Source: Planotetraspora silvatica (lineage in GTDB: Bacteria > Actinomycetota > Actinomycetes > Streptosporangiales > Streptosporangiaceae). Taken from it: DNA of 64,000 bases. A program made the translations under genes and the position numbers. The stretch spans positions 124,001-188,000 of the forward strand of contig NZ_BOOQ01000002.1 in NCBI RefSeq assembly GCF_016863315.1, in the 5' to 3' direction. The notes under the pieces are model-generated. The model saw only the letters and a program-made list of their open reading frames with translations, was not told the DNA's origin and searched no databases. Every line of letters begins with the position of its first letter. Positions within the stretch are counted from its first letter, which is position 1. Positions 28,541 to 38,804 of the stretch are shown piece by piece.

Positions 28541-31091
28541 GCGGCGCCTTCGTCCCGGTCGGGGGAATCTTCCTGCTCTTCAACGCGAAGGTCATGACGT
28601 CCTTGAATACGGGGGCGGCCACCTCGCCGCCGTAATGACCGTTCTTGGGATCCTGGATGACGGCGAGCGCCACGAGCCGGGGGGCATCCGCCGGGGTGAA
28701 CCCGACGAATGTCGCAGTGTAGCCGCAGTATCCCTTGCACTTCTCGTCATACCGCATGGCGGTCCCGGTCTTGCCCGCGACCCGGTAGCCGTCGATCGAC
28801 GCGGCCGTACCGGTGCCGTCGTGCCCGACGGCGGCCTCCAGCATGCCCGCGATCCCCTCCGCCGTGGTCTGGCTGACGACCCTCGTCTGCTTGGGCGCGG
28901 CCGCGGCCACGAAATGCCCCTGCTCGTCGGTGGTCCCCGCGATGATCGACGGCGTGATCCGGACACCGCCGTTGGCGATCGTCTGGTAGACGCTCGCCAT
29001 CTGCAGGGCGGTGACCGAGATGCCCTGGCCGTACGCGATCGTGCAGCGCTGGCTTCCCGACCAGTCCTGGTAGGCGGGCAGGAGGCCCTCCTCCTCCCCC
29101 GGGACCCCGGCGCCGCTCTTGGCGCCGAACCCGAAGGACCGGAACATGTTGTAGAGCCGCTGGTCGGTGATCTGGCGCGCGGCCATGATCGTTCCGACGT
29201 TGCTGGATTCGGCGATGATGCCGGTGAACGTCAGCGGCTCGGGCGCGTGCGGGTGCGCGTCGCTGATCTCCCGGTCCGCGCAGGTGATGTGGTCGGGCAC
29301 CCGGAAGACGGTCTCGGGGGTGACCGCGCCCGACTCGATGGCGCCCGCGGCCGTGATCACCTTGTTGGTGCTCCCCGGCTCGAACACCTCGGACACGGCC
29401 CGGTTCCCCCAGTCGGCCTCGGGGGCCGACTGCCAGTCGTTCAGGTCGACCTCGGGCGCGTTGGCCATGGCCACGATCTGCCCGGTCTTGATGTCCATGA
29501 CGATCACGCTGCCGCTGCGCGCGTCGCTGGCCCTGACCTGTTTGGCGATGGCCTCCTGGGCGGCGTACTGGATGTCCCTGTCGATCGTCAGCCGCACGTC
29601 CCTGCCCGGCACGGGCGCCTGGCGACTGGTCCGCGTCATCGGGATGCGCTGGCCGTCTCCGCCGATCTCGACGCTCTGCTTGCCGTCCTGCCCGGCGAGC
29701 ACCTTGTCGTAGGTCTGCTCGATCCCCGACAGGCCGTGCCCGTCGAACCCGACGAAGCCGATCAGCCCGCCGGCCAGCGTGTCTCCGGGGTAACTGCGGC
29801 GGTAGGTCGCCTTGGTGCCCACGCCCTTGAACTGGTAGTTCATGATCTTGTTGGCGCGCGGCGGGTCGATGTTGCGGGCGACCACGATGTACCGCTGCGT
29901 GGTCTTGGCCAGCTTGGCCGCGATGTCCTCTTTGCGGAGATTGAGCTCCAGGGCCAGCGTGGTCGCGATCTCGTCGCGGGCCGCGGGCGTGACGTCCGCC
30001 GGGTCGACGTAGATCTCCCGGGCGTCGTCCGTCACGGCGAGTTGCTTACCGGAGACGTCCGTGATCGAACCGCGCCGCGCCGGCAGCGTCTCCGGTTGGA
30101 CGCGCTGCAGCGCCGCCTTGGCCTGGAGCACCTTCGAGTCCAGCCCCTGGAGCTGGATGAGCCGTCCGGCGAAGAGCGACAACACGAACGCCATGACGAC
30201 GAGCGCGGCGTTCAGCCGGCGGCCGGGATTGCCCAGCCGCAGAACGGCCGGCGGGCGCGGCGGCGGCGCGGGAGGTCGTGGCGGGCGCGGCGGACGGCCG
30301 TCGCCCGATCCCTGGGCGCGCGTCGATGTGGCCTGTCCGGCGAGACCCGTCCTGCCCGGCTGGGTGCTCTGACCGGTACGGCCCGGCCCGGTCTGACCGG
30401 GCCGCGGAACCTGGCCCGGGCGAGTGGTCTGCGCGCCACGCGTGGGCGCCTGGCCCGCACGGCCGGCCTGTCCATGCTGCTGCGCTCCCGGCTGCCCGGC
30501 ACGCGAGGACTGACCCGATCGGGCGGACTGTCCCTGCTGCCCGGCACCGCCGGACTGGCTCGACCGGGCGGACTGCGCCTGCTGCCCCGTACCGCCGGAC
30601 TGGCCGGTACGGCCGGGCTGCCCGGAGCGACCGGACGGACCTGACTTGCCGTTGGCCGGGGGCTTCCCCGTGCCGGTCCCCTTGCCGTTCGCCGCAGGCT
30701 TGCCGCCTGCCTTCGCGTCGGACGCCGGATTACCGGCCGTCGCGCCCTTGCCGGATCCGCCCGGCTTGGCGGACTGCCCCGAGGACGATCGGCCCGCCCG
30801 CGAGGGCGGGGCCGGGTCGTCGGCACCGGGTGGCCTGCCGCCCCTCCGAGTCCCCCGCTCCTCCGTGGGCTCGTCGTGAGGCCCGAGCCGCTGAGAGCGG
30901 CCCGGGCGGCCGGGAACGTCGGGACGAGGACGGCCGGACGGCCCGTCAGCGGGCCTCGCCGGGGAACCGGGCGCCTTCCTGCCGCCACCCGGCCCCTGGC
31001 CGCCGCGTCCGCTCGGACCCCCTCCGCCCGGGCCGCCGCGCCCGCTGGGACCGCCGCGGCCGGGACCCGGGCTCCGGCCGCCGTCCTTCAC
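28515..31091 (-). CDS. ftsI: Septal transpeptidase FtsI (class B PBP) with long N-terminal extension
   Basis: FtsI crosslinks septal peptidoglycan as partner of FtsW. The 858-residue protein is about 200 residues longer than usual: residues 1-285 are a Gly/Pro/Arg/Ser/Gln-rich disordered cytoplasmic tail. The membrane helix is about 295-316, the pedestal dimerisation domain follows, and the transpeptidase domain holds SxxK (S574-K577, STNK), SSN (629-631) and KTG (774-776). Extra cysteines occur at about 604, 683, 785 and 789 in the exported part and could form disulfides. The start is GTG 31091, overlapping the upstream stop by 4 bp (GTGA), so the tail is translated as part of the operon rather than being an annotation error. 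Confidence 0.95.
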   Translation of the reverse strand: MKDGGRSPGPGRGGPSGRGGPGGGGPSGRGGQGPGGGRKAPGSPARPADGPSGRPRPDVPGRPGRSQRLGPHDEPTEERGTRRGGRPPGADDPAPPSRAGRSSSGQSAKPGGSGKGATAGNPASDAKAGGKPAANGKGTGTGKPPANGKSGPSGRSGQPGRTGQSGGTGQQAQSARSSQSGGAGQQGQSARSGQSSRAGQPGAQQHGQAGRAGQAPTRGAQTTRPGQVPRPGQTGPGRTGQSTQPGRTGLAGQATSTRAQGSGDGRPPRPPRPPAPPPRPPAVLRLGNPGRRLNAALVVMAFVLSLFAGRLIQLQGLDSKVLQAKAALQRVQPETLPARRGSITDVSGKQLAVTDDAREIYVDPADVTPAARDEIATTLALELNLRKEDIAAKLAKTTQRYIVVARNIDPPRANKIMNYQFKGVGTKATYRRSYPGDTLAGGLIGFVGFDGHGLSGIEQTYDKVLAGQDGKQSVEIGGDGQRIPMTRTSRQAPVPGRDVRLTIDRDIQYAAQEAIAKQVRASDARSGSVIVMDIKTGQIVAMANAPEVDLNDWQSAPEADWGNRAVSEVFEPGSTNKVITAAGAIESGAVTPETVFRVPDHITCADREISDAHPHAPEPLTFTGIIAESSNVGTIMAARQITDQRLYNMFRSFGFGAKSGAGVPGEEEGLLPAYQDWSGSQRCTIAYGQGISVTALQMASVYQTIANGGVRITPSIIAGTTDEQGHFVAAAAPKQTRVVSQTTAEGIAGMLEAAVGHDGTGTAASIDGYRVAGKTGTAMRYDEKCKGYCGYTATFVGFTPADAPRLVALAVIQDPKNGHYGGEVAAPVFKDVMTFALKSRKIPPTGTKAPHVVLRAGG

Positions 31092-31816
31092 TTGACCATG
31101 CCCTCTTCACGTGGCGTGGCGGCGTCGGCCGCCCCGACCGAGGGACCCGCCTTGACGAAGCGCGGAGCCGTGGTGTCCTTCTCGACGCCGAGCGGCTTGG
31201 CGGCCTCCTCGATCGCGCCCGGCTGGTCCCAGACCCGCAGTTCGCCCTCCAGGGTCGCCGCCTGCTCATGGAGCTGGTCCGTGCTGGACCGCAGATCGGT
31301 CAGCTTGAACGAGTCCTGGGCGAGGACGGTGTTCAGCAGCAGCAGGGTCACCAGGCCGCCGCACATCAGACCGACGACGAGCAGCACGAACGGCGCCCTC
31401 GGCGGGCGCCGGAACGCGGAGCGGGCCGACCGCACACGCGAGGTCGCCTGGACCTCCGGCGCCTCCGCGCCGGCCGGGCTGACCCGCACGGGAGCGTCGG
31501 GGGTGAGGGTCCTGGTGCCGCCCACGGGAGTGGCGGCGTCCGGCGCCCATGCGGGGTCGGGACGCGTGGCCTGACCCCGACGCGGGGTCGCCGGAGCCGC
31601 AGCCGCGGCCTGACCACGACGCGCGCTCGCCGGAGCCGGAGCCGATGCCGGGACCTGCCCGCGCCGCGCGCTCGCCGGGGCCGGAGCCTCGGTCTGCCCG
31701 CGCCGCTGGCTCGGTGCCTCCGGGGCGGACGCGCCGCCGCCGACCGGCCGGCCGGTCCGCCTCGGTGAGGCGGGAACCCGCCGGGGCGTCCTGCTGTCCT
31801 GCTCTGTCGTCCTCAT
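31088..31816 (-). CDS. ftsL: FtsL-like bitopic division protein
   Basis: The 242-residue protein sits between rsmH and ftsI, the position of ftsL in every dcw cluster. Residues 1-140 are a basic Ala/Pro-rich disordered tail with four RRGQ repeats. A membrane helix spans about 143-166, followed by a short extracellular coiled-coil segment ([45 protein letters not shown]) of the septum-formation-initiator type. FtsL sequences diverge strongly, so the assignment rests on topology and position. ATG 31816 overlaps the rsmH stop by 4 bp, and its own stop overlaps ftsI. Confidence 0.85.
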   Translation of the reverse strand: MRTTEQDSRTPRRVPASPRRTGRPVGGGASAPEAPSQRRGQTEAPAPASARRGQVPASAPAPASARRGQAAAAAPATPRRGQATRPDPAWAPDAATPVGGTRTLTPDAPVRVSPAGAEAPEVQATSRVRSARSAFRRPPRAPFVLLVVGLMCGGLVTLLLLNTVLAQDSFKLTDLRSSTDQLHEQAATLEGELRVWDQPGAIEEAAKPLGVEKDTTAPRFVKAGPSVGAADAATPREEGMVK

Positions 31817-32793
31817 CCCTGGCGGATCCTCTCTGCCGCCCGCAAACGGGCCGAGGCCGCCCGCGGGTTGCGGGCCACCTCGTCGTCGTCCGGGAGCTCG
31901 GCTCCCCTCGTCAGAAGGCGGAACCGTGGCTGGTATGCCTCCAGCGGGACGGGCAGCCCCGGGGGGCCGGTGTCCTTGGTTCGCGCCGCGAGAACCTGCT
32001 TGGCGAGCCGGTCCTCCAAAGAGTGGTAGGCGAGCACGACGGCCCGCCCGCCCAGCACCAGTGCGTCGAGTGCGGCGGGGAGGGCCTCCTCCAGCGCCGT
32101 GAGCTCTCCGTTCACCTCGATGCGCAGTGCCTGGAACGTTCTCTTGGCGGGGTTCCCCCCGGTCCGTCTCGTCGCGGCGGGGATCGCCGTGCGGACGAGA
32201 TCGGCAAGTCGTTTGGTGGTGTCGATCGGGTTGGCGACACGTTCCTTGGCGATGAAGCCCGCCACGCGCGAGGCGAACCGCTCCTCGCCGTAGTCGCGCA
32301 GGATGCGGGTCAGCTCGGCCACGGAGTAGGTGTTGACGACGCGCTCCGCCGTCAGCTCCTGTTCGGGGTCCATCCGCATGTCCAGCGGGGCGTCGTAGGA
32401 GTACGCGAAACCGCGCTCCGCCTCGTCGAGCTGAGGAGAGGAGACGCCGAGGTCGAAGAGGACGCCGTTGATCCGCGGGCGCCCCGCGGCCGCCAGCACG
32501 GCCGGCAACTCGTCCGAGACGGCGCGAACGATGGTCACGCGCCCGGCGTACGGCGCGAGCCGCCGCGTGGACCGCTCGATGGCGGTCGGGTCGCGGTCGA
32601 TCCCCACGAGGTGGAGGTCCGGATGAGCGGCGAGCAACGCCTCGGCGTGACCGCCGAGGCCGAGGTTGGCGTCGACAACGACCGGGTCGGGCCCGGTGAA
32701 TGCCGGAGCCAGCAACTCCAGCACGCGATCGAGCATGACCGGAACGTGACCGCCCGTGTGCCCGAGTTCTGCCGACAACGTTTCCACCCCCAA
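31813..32793 (-). CDS. rsmH: 16S rRNA (cytosine1402-N4)-methyltransferase
   Basis: RsmH (MraW) methylates N4 of C1402 in the ribosomal P site using SAM. The 326-residue protein begins its conserved part at [13 protein letters not shown] and has [15 protein letters not shown] (SAM loop), [52 protein letters not shown] and [13 protein letters not shown]. The start is uncertain: TTG 32793 and GTG 32787 are both possible, and neither has a strong ribosome site. It follows mraZ after an unusually long 219-bp gap. Confidence 0.95.
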   Translation of the reverse strand: MGVETLSAELGHTGGHVPVMLDRVLELLAPAFTGPDPVVVDANLGLGGHAEALLAAHPDLHLVGIDRDPTAIERSTRRLAPYAGRVTIVRAVSDELPAVLAAAGRPRINGVLFDLGVSSPQLDEAERGFAYSYDAPLDMRMDPEQELTAERVVNTYSVAELTRILRDYGEERFASRVAGFIAKERVANPIDTTKRLADLVRTAIPAATRRTGGNPAKRTFQALRIEVNGELTALEEALPAALDALVLGGRAVVLAYHSLEDRLAKQVLAARTKDTGPPGLPVPLEAYQPRFRLLTRGAELPDDDEVARNPRAASARLRAAERIRQG

Positions 32794-32863
32794 CTTGGCC
32801 GCTTCGATGCTCGCGGATATGCGGCTGCCGCCGGTGAATCACCCTCAGGGTCCCCACCCATGC

Positions 32864-32884
32864 CGGTCCCCCCTCGCGGGACCG
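32864..32884 (-). other. Hairpin in the mraZ-rsmH gap
   Basis: CGGTCCC (32864-32870) and GGGACCG (32878-32884) form a perfect 7-bp stem with a 7-nt loop, inside the 219-bp gap between mraZ and rsmH. Nothing else gene-like is seen in the gap. It could weaken read-through from the mraZ promoter or shape the leader. Confidence 0.5.
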
Positions 32885-33012
32885 ACCCGTCCGGCCAGGT
32901 CCCCATCCGCATCGCCTGCCGGGACATCTGACACCGGGGAAGGTGCATCAGCTGCCGCGGGGAGCGGGTGGAGACCTCGCCGAACGTCACCGACGGGTCT
33001 GACGTCAAACGG

Positions 33013-33444
33013 TCACAGGATCCCGGGCAACACCTCCTCGGACAGATCGGAGAAGGCCTGCTCCTGGGCTTCCAGGTAGGTGTCCCATGCCTGGGAGTCC
33101 CAGATCTCCAGCCTGGTGTTGGCTCCGATCACCACGCAGTCGCGCTCCAGCCCCGCGTACTGCCGCAGGCTCGGCGGGATGGTGATGCGCCCCTGCTTGT
33201 CAGGAGTCTCGTCGGAGGCACTGGCGAAGAAGACACGGCTGTAGTCACGAACCGCCTTGGCGGTCACCGGCGCGGTGCGCAGGGCTTCGGTGATGCGCTG
33301 GAACTCCTCTACGGGGAAGACGTAGAGGCAGCGCTCCTGGCCTTTGGTGATCACAAGACCCTCCGCCAGCTCCTCACGATACTTCGCCGGCAGGAACAGC
33401 CGTCCTTTGTCGTCGAGGCGCGGTTGATGGGTGCCGAGGAACAC
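33013..33444 (-). CDS. mraZ: Transcriptional regulator MraZ
   Basis: MraZ is an AbrB-like ring-forming DNA-binding protein that regulates its own dcw operon. The 143-residue protein has the two tandem SpoVT/AbrB-type halves: [30 protein letters not shown] and [24 protein letters not shown]. The start is placed at GTG 33444, giving (M)FLGT as in nearly all homologues, with GGGAGG 8 nt upstream; a GTG at 33453 would add three residues. It is the first gene of the cluster, and a matching operator lies at 33491-33530. Confidence 0.96.
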   Translation of the reverse strand: MFLGTHQPRLDDKGRLFLPAKYREELAEGLVITKGQERCLYVFPVEEFQRITEALRTAPVTAKAVRDYSRVFFASASDETPDKQGRITIPPSLRQYAGLERDCVVIGANTRLEIWDSQAWDTYLEAQEQAFSDLSEEVLPGIL

Positions 33445-33490
33445 CGGACCCACCTCCCGTGCCTTGCGGAGCGCTCAGCGCTGTAGCCCC

Positions 33491-33530
33491 TGCCCTCCAC
33501 TGCGCACCACCATACTCCACTTCTCCCCAC
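33491..33530 (-). promoter_or_regulatory. MraZ operator: four phased GTGGNG boxes
   Basis: On the minus strand four consecutive 10-bp units read GTGGGGAGAA, GTGGAGTATG, GTGGTGCGCA and GTGGAGGGCA. The exact 10-bp phasing of GTGGNG matches the known pattern of MraZ-binding repeats (three or four direct boxes upstream of mraZ). The boxes overlap the promoter at 33509-33536, predicting autorepression by a ring-shaped MraZ contacting one face of the helix. Confidence 0.88.
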
Positions 33531-33536
33531 CGTCAA
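33509..33536 (-). promoter_or_regulatory. mraZ (dcw operon) promoter
   Basis: TTGACG (33531-33536) and TATGGT (33509-33514) are separated by 16 bp on the minus strand. The spacer and -10 lie within the first three GTGGNG boxes. Confidence 0.75.
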
Positions 33537-33592
33537 CAGATTCAGACCGTGTCGGCATCGGTTTCGCGCCGCGTTTCCGCAGTTCAGGGAGG

Positions 33593-33608
33593 GTGGTGCG
33601 AAGTGGGG
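33593..33608 (+). promoter_or_regulatory. Phased GTGGNG pair facing the moxR operon
   Basis: GTGGTG (33593) and GTGGGG (33603) start exactly 10 bp apart on the plus strand, the same box and phase as the mraZ operator but in the opposite orientation. Confidence 0.45.
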
Positions 33609-33698
33609 CACCCTGGACGCCCCTCACCCCGCCGTGGGCGTGTCCACATCCCGGAAGCGGCTCCCCGGAAGCCGATTTCGCGCGCCCGCGCGAGTTCG

Positions 33699-33714
33699 GT
33701 GGAGGAAAGTGGAG
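33699..33714 (+). promoter_or_regulatory. Second phased GTGGNG pair facing the moxR operon
   Basis: GTGGAG (33699) and GTGGAG (33709) start exactly 10 bp apart on the plus strand, 191 bp upstream of the moxR start. The rest of the 460-bp mraZ-moxR gap shows no open frame with support. Confidence 0.45.
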
Positions 33715-33904
33715 CGCGCCATTGTCCGGGGATTCACACGAAAGTCGGCCAAGAAGGAGAACTCGCACCGACGCCCCGTCACCGGTTCATCCGGATTTCT
33801 AGACAAAGTCGACCGGGAACCCCAGCAGTCATAAGGTCAGTACACAGAATGGAATAGCAACCTTTAACGCCCATTCTCAGGGACGCACCTTTCATGGAGG
33901 CCTG

Positions 33905-34885
<981 letters not shown>

Positions 34886-34895
34886 CGGAGGCCCG

Positions 34896-36122
34896 ATGAC
34901 GGGGTTGAAGGCTCTGACCTCGCGGGGGCGTTCGTTCCTCGCGTCGGGCGTCGCGGCACTGCTGTGCGCCTTCATTCTGGGCGAGAGCGACCTGCTACGG
35001 GTCGCCGTCCTGATCATCGCGATGCCGCTGCTCGCCTCGATGGTCGTGTCGCGGACTCGCTACCGGCTGCGGAGCACGAGGCGGCTCAGTCCTTCGCGCG
35101 TGGAGGTGGGCAACGACAGCATCGTGACCCTGCGGCTGGAGAACGTCACGCGCCTGCCGACGGGTCTGCTGCTGGTCGAGGACAACCTGCAGTACACGCT
35201 GGGCAGCCGGCAGCGGTTCGTCCTGGACCGGATGGAGTCCCGCGGCATCCGGGAGATCGACTACAGGGTGCGGTCCGATCTGCGCGGGCGCTTCCCGATC
35301 GGCCCCCTCTCTGTGCGGATCACCGACCCCTTCGGGCTGGTGGAGCTCGCCCGGTCGTTCACGGTCACCGACACACTGGTCGTGACCCCCCAGGTGATTC
35401 CGCTGCCGGCCGTACGCCTCTCGGGAGAGTGGACGGGCGGAGGCGACAGCCGTACACGGTCGGTGGCCGCGGCGGGCGACGACGACGTGGCGCCACGCGA
35501 GTACCGCCAGGGCGACGATCTGCGACGTGTGCACTGGCGCTCCACCGCGCGGCACGGCGAGCTGATGGTCCGGCGCGAGGAGCAGCAGTGGCAGAGCAGG
35601 GGCGCGCTCCTGCTCGACACGCGCAGGCACGCCCACCGCGGAACGGGACCGTCGTCGTCCTTCGAGGTCGCGGTCTCCGCGGCGGCCTCGATCGGGGTGC
35701 ACCTGTCCCGTGAGGGGCTGGGCCTGCGCCTGGTCACCGACCAGGGCGCGCAACATCTCGCCGACTCGGGGGCCTCCTGGTCGCTGGTCGACACCCTCTC
35801 CGTCGTACGGCAGAGCTCCACGCGTTCTCTCGAGCACGGGGTCACGGCGCTCCGCCAGGGTGCGGGCGACGGGCTGATCGTGGCGGTCCTGGGCTCGATC
35901 GACGCGGAGGAGGCCCGCGCGCTCGCCAGGCTGAGGCATCCCGGAGTGACCGGCGTCGCGGTCATGCTCGACGTGGCCACGTGGGACCAGTTCCCCGACG
36001 AGGCGGCGGAGTCCGCACGCGCCCTGCTCTCCGGTGCGGGATGGCGGGTCCTCAACCTTCCCGCGGGCACGTCGCTCGCCACCGTCTGGCCGGAGGCGGC
36101 CTACAAGAGGAGTGCGGCATGA
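34896..36122 (+). CDS. DUF58 (vWA-like) membrane-associated protein
   Basis: The 408-residue protein has two N-terminal hydrophobic segments (about 12-50), then the DUF58 domain with the hallmark VAPREYRQGDDLRRVHWRSTARHGELMVRREEQQ. DUF58 proteins have a von Willebrand A-like fold and occur with MoxR ATPases; their role is thought to be as adaptor or client. CGGAGG lies just before ATG 34896, 10 bp after moxR, and the stop overlaps the next start by 4 bp (ATGA). Confidence 0.92.
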   Translation: MTGLKALTSRGRSFLASGVAALLCAFILGESDLLRVAVLIIAMPLLASMVVSRTRYRLRSTRRLSPSRVEVGNDSIVTLRLENVTRLPTGLLLVEDNLQYTLGSRQRFVLDRMESRGIREIDYRVRSDLRGRFPIGPLSVRITDPFGLVELARSFTVTDTLVVTPQVIPLPAVRLSGEWTGGGDSRTRSVAAAGDDDVAPREYRQGDDLRRVHWRSTARHGELMVRREEQQWQSRGALLLDTRRHAHRGTGPSSSFEVAVSAAASIGVHLSREGLGLRLVTDQGAQHLADSGASWSLVDTLSVVRQSSTRSLEHGVTALRQGAGDGLIVAVLGSIDAEEARALARLRHPGVTGVAVMLDVATWDQFPDEAAESARALLSGAGWRVLNLPAGTSLATVWPEAAYKRSAA

Positions 36123-38704
36123 GACTCCCGATCGCCGCCGGGCTGGCCACGGCCGCGGTTTCGCTCACGCTCTACCCGCTGTTCGAGGGGGGCGCCTGGT
36201 TCTGGGCGAGCATGGGGGCGATCGTCGTCACCGCCGCCATCGGAATGGGCGCCTCCCGCCTCGCGGCGCCACCGTGGGCCGCGCCGCCCGCCATGGTCCT
36301 CGCACTCGGCGTCTATCTGACGGCCGCGTTCACGGGGAGCAAGGCGTGGATCGGGTTCATCCCCACGAAGGACTCGGTGGCGCTGCTCGGCGAGCTGCTC
36401 GGCGGCGGGTTCGACGACATCCAGCGGTTCGCCCCGCCCGTGCCGGCCAACACGGGGATCACCCTCCTCACGGCCGGCGGCGTGGGGCTGATGGCGATCC
36501 TCGTCGATCTCTTCACCGTACGGCTGCGCCGGGCCGCGCTCGCGGGACTCCCGCTGCTGGCGCTGTTCACCGTGCCGGCGGCGGTGCTGACTGACCCGAT
36601 CAGCTGGCCCGCCTTCGTGATCGGGGCCTTCGGATACATCGGCCTCCTGGTCGCGGACGGGCGCGAACGGCTCGGCAAGTGGGGCCGGGCCGTGTTCGTG
36701 CGCCGGGCGAGGACCGTGACCGCGGACGCGGCGCCCGACACCGGGAGGCTGGCGCTGTCGGGCCGGCGGATCGGTGTGACGGCCATCGGACTCGCCGTCC
36801 TGGTGCCGGCGCTGCTGCCGAACCTGGCCCCCGCTCCCCTGTTCAGCTTCGGCGTGGGCAACGGCCTGGGCCCGGGCGGCGGCAACATCGGCATCCCCGA
36901 CGCGATCGCCGAGCTCGGAGGCGAGCTGCGGCAGGAGGCCAACGACACCGTCCTGACGTACACCAGCAGCGACGACCTGCCCCGCTACCTGCGGATCTAC
37001 TCGCTCGACGTCTTCGACGGGACGAAGTGGACGGTCAACCCGCTCAGGGGACGCCCGGAGGACCGGGTGTCGGAGGGGCCGTTGCCCCCCGCCCCGGGAC
37101 TCGACCCGACGATGCCGGTGAAACGGGCCGAGACGCACATCGCGATCAGTGACGACATCCGCACGCTGAGGTTCCTGCCGCTGCCCTACCCGGCGACGCA
37201 GGTCGCCGCCGACGGGGACTGGCGGGCCGACCGCAACTCCCTCATGGTCTTCTCCACCGACGACGAGGCGGCCGGGCTCGACTACCGCGTCGTGACGGGC
37301 GAGCCGGAGCCGACACCCCAGCAGTTGGACCTGGCGGCACCTGATTCGAGCGGCCGGCGCTACCTCGACCTGCCTCCCGGGCTCGACCCCCGGGTGGCCG
37401 GCCTGGCTCAGCGGGTCACGGAGGGAGCGGAGACCCACTACCAGCAGGCCGTGAAGCTCCAGGAGTGGTTCACCAAGAGCGGCGCGTTCACCTACAGCCT
37501 GAAGGCGAGCGGTTCGGGCGGCGACGCCCTGTCGCAGTTCATCCTGACCGACCGCTCGGGGTACTGCGAGCAGTTCGCGAGCGCGATGGCGGTCATGGCG
37601 CGGATGCTCGGCATCCCGGCCAAGGTGTCGATCGGCTTCACCGGCGGCACGAAGATCGGTGACGTGTGGACGGTGCGCACCCATGACGCCCACGCGTGGC
37701 CGGAACTCTACTTCGCGGGAGTCGGCTGGCTCCGCTTCGAGCCGACTCCGGGAGGCGGCGCCGGTCAGGGAACGGCCCAGGTGCCGCAGTACACCCTGCC
37801 GGTGACCCCCACGGCGAGCCCGTCCCCCGGCGCCTCGCCGGGCGCGTCGGCCGGCGCGGACGACGCCACCGGCGACGCCGCCCCCGCCCCGCGCAACCCT
37901 CGGGAGATCGACCGCGACCTCGGCGGCGTGCCGATCGTCGCCGATCCTGGCATGCCCCTGCTGGTCAAGATCGCCATCGGGGTGGCGGCGGCGCTGCTGA
38001 TCCTGCTGATCCCCGCCGCAGTACGGCTTTCGTCCCGATACCGGCGCCGCAGGATCCTGGACAAGGTCGCCTTCGCCGTACCCGATCCCGACGTACCCGA
38101 TCCCCGGGTAGGCGATTCCGACGCGGACCTGATCGCGTCCGGAGAGGCCTCCGCGAGGAAGAGGCGGCGGGCCGTCACCGCGGACGCACCGGTGCGGGTC
38201 GCCCCGGCGGTGGAGGCGGCGTGGGCCGAACTGTGCGACCTGCTGATCGACTTCGGCAGGGCGCGGAGACCGGGTGAGAGCCCGCGCGCCCTCGGGCGGC
38301 GGGTGACGGAGACCCTGAGGCCGGACCCCGGGACCACCGCCTCGATCACCGCGATCACCTCGGCCGAGGAGCGGCGGAGGTACGCCCGCACGGTTCACGG
38401 ACCGGCCCCCGTGGCCGTCGATCTCAAGCGGGTGAGGCAGGCGCTCGCGGCCGCCGCGTCGAGGAAGCGGCGTCTGGGCGCGGCCCTCGCGCCGCTGTCC
38501 ACGCTGCTGCGTCTGCGGGCGCTCGGAGAGAAGGCGCTGGACGGTTTCGACCGGCTGGAGAACATCCGGCTCGTGGCGGGAAGGTCGCGGGGCGGGGCGG
38601 GCGATATGGCGGACGACACGGCGGGGAATCGCGCGGTGACGGTGCGAGACGTTCAGGAGAATGGCTCAAGCCAGGAGCGGAGCCTCACCGGGTCCCGGAG
38701 CTAG
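36119..38704 (+). CDS. TgpA-type membrane transglutaminase-like protease
   Basis: The 861-residue protein starts at ATG 36119, overlapping the DUF58 stop. About six membrane helices occupy the first 220 residues (DUF3488/TgpA N-domain). An exported region leads to the transglutaminase core: catalytic Cys483 in SGYCEQFASAMAVMARMLGIPAK and His525 in THDAHAWPELYF, with E541 a possible third residue. A Pro/Ser/Ala-rich stretch, one more helix (about 617-638) and a cytoplasmic DUF4129 tail follow. Such proteins occur with MoxR and DUF58 across bacteria and are thought to act on envelope or exported proteins. The substrate is unknown. Confidence 0.93.
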   Translation: MRLPIAAGLATAAVSLTLYPLFEGGAWFWASMGAIVVTAAIGMGASRLAAPPWAAPPAMVLALGVYLTAAFTGSKAWIGFIPTKDSVALLGELLGGGFDDIQRFAPPVPANTGITLLTAGGVGLMAILVDLFTVRLRRAALAGLPLLALFTVPAAVLTDPISWPAFVIGAFGYIGLLVADGRERLGKWGRAVFVRRARTVTADAAPDTGRLALSGRRIGVTAIGLAVLVPALLPNLAPAPLFSFGVGNGLGPGGGNIGIPDAIAELGGELRQEANDTVLTYTSSDDLPRYLRIYSLDVFDGTKWTVNPLRGRPEDRVSEGPLPPAPGLDPTMPVKRAETHIAISDDIRTLRFLPLPYPATQVAADGDWRADRNSLMVFSTDDEAAGLDYRVVTGEPEPTPQQLDLAAPDSSGRRYLDLPPGLDPRVAGLAQRVTEGAETHYQQAVKLQEWFTKSGAFTYSLKASGSGGDALSQFILTDRSGYCEQFASAMAVMARMLGIPAKVSIGFTGGTKIGDVWTVRTHDAHAWPELYFAGVGWLRFEPTPGGGAGQGTAQVPQYTLPVTPTASPSPGASPGASAGADDATGDAAPAPRNPREIDRDLGGVPIVADPGMPLLVKIAIGVAAALLILLIPAAVRLSSRYRRRRILDKVAFAVPDPDVPDPRVGDSDADLIASGEASARKRRRAVTADAPVRVAPAVEAAWAELCDLLIDFGRARRPGESPRALGRRVTETLRPDPGTTASITAITSAEERRRYARTVHGPAPVAVDLKRVRQALAAAASRKRRLGAALAPLSTLLRLRALGEKALDGFDRLENIRLVAGRSRGGAGDMADDTAGNRAVTVRDVQENGSSQERSLTGSRS

Positions 38705-38742
38705 CGGGGGCGCCTGGCCGGGTCCCGGACCGGACACCCGGT

Positions 38743-38776
38743 CTGTCCGGGGCCCGCGGGCGCGGCCCCCGGACAG
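38743..38776. terminator. Bidirectional hairpin terminator
   Basis: CTGTCCGGGG (38743-38752) and CCCCGGACAG (38767-38776) form a perfect 10-bp stem with a GC-rich 14-nt loop, between the convergent transglutaminase and DUF3040 genes. Confidence 0.82.
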
Positions 38777-38804
38777 GGGCGCGCCCGGAGTGCGGGGGGA
38801 GCGC

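Noticed and set aside
31088-32857. FtsL-like protein extended upstream through rsmH
   Set aside because: The extra residues are a shifted-frame reading of rsmH; the ATGA overlap at 31816 fits the operon pattern.
36101-38398. 765-residue open frame on the minus strand
   Set aside because: Antisense to the transglutaminase-like gene, Arg/Gly-rich, no domain.
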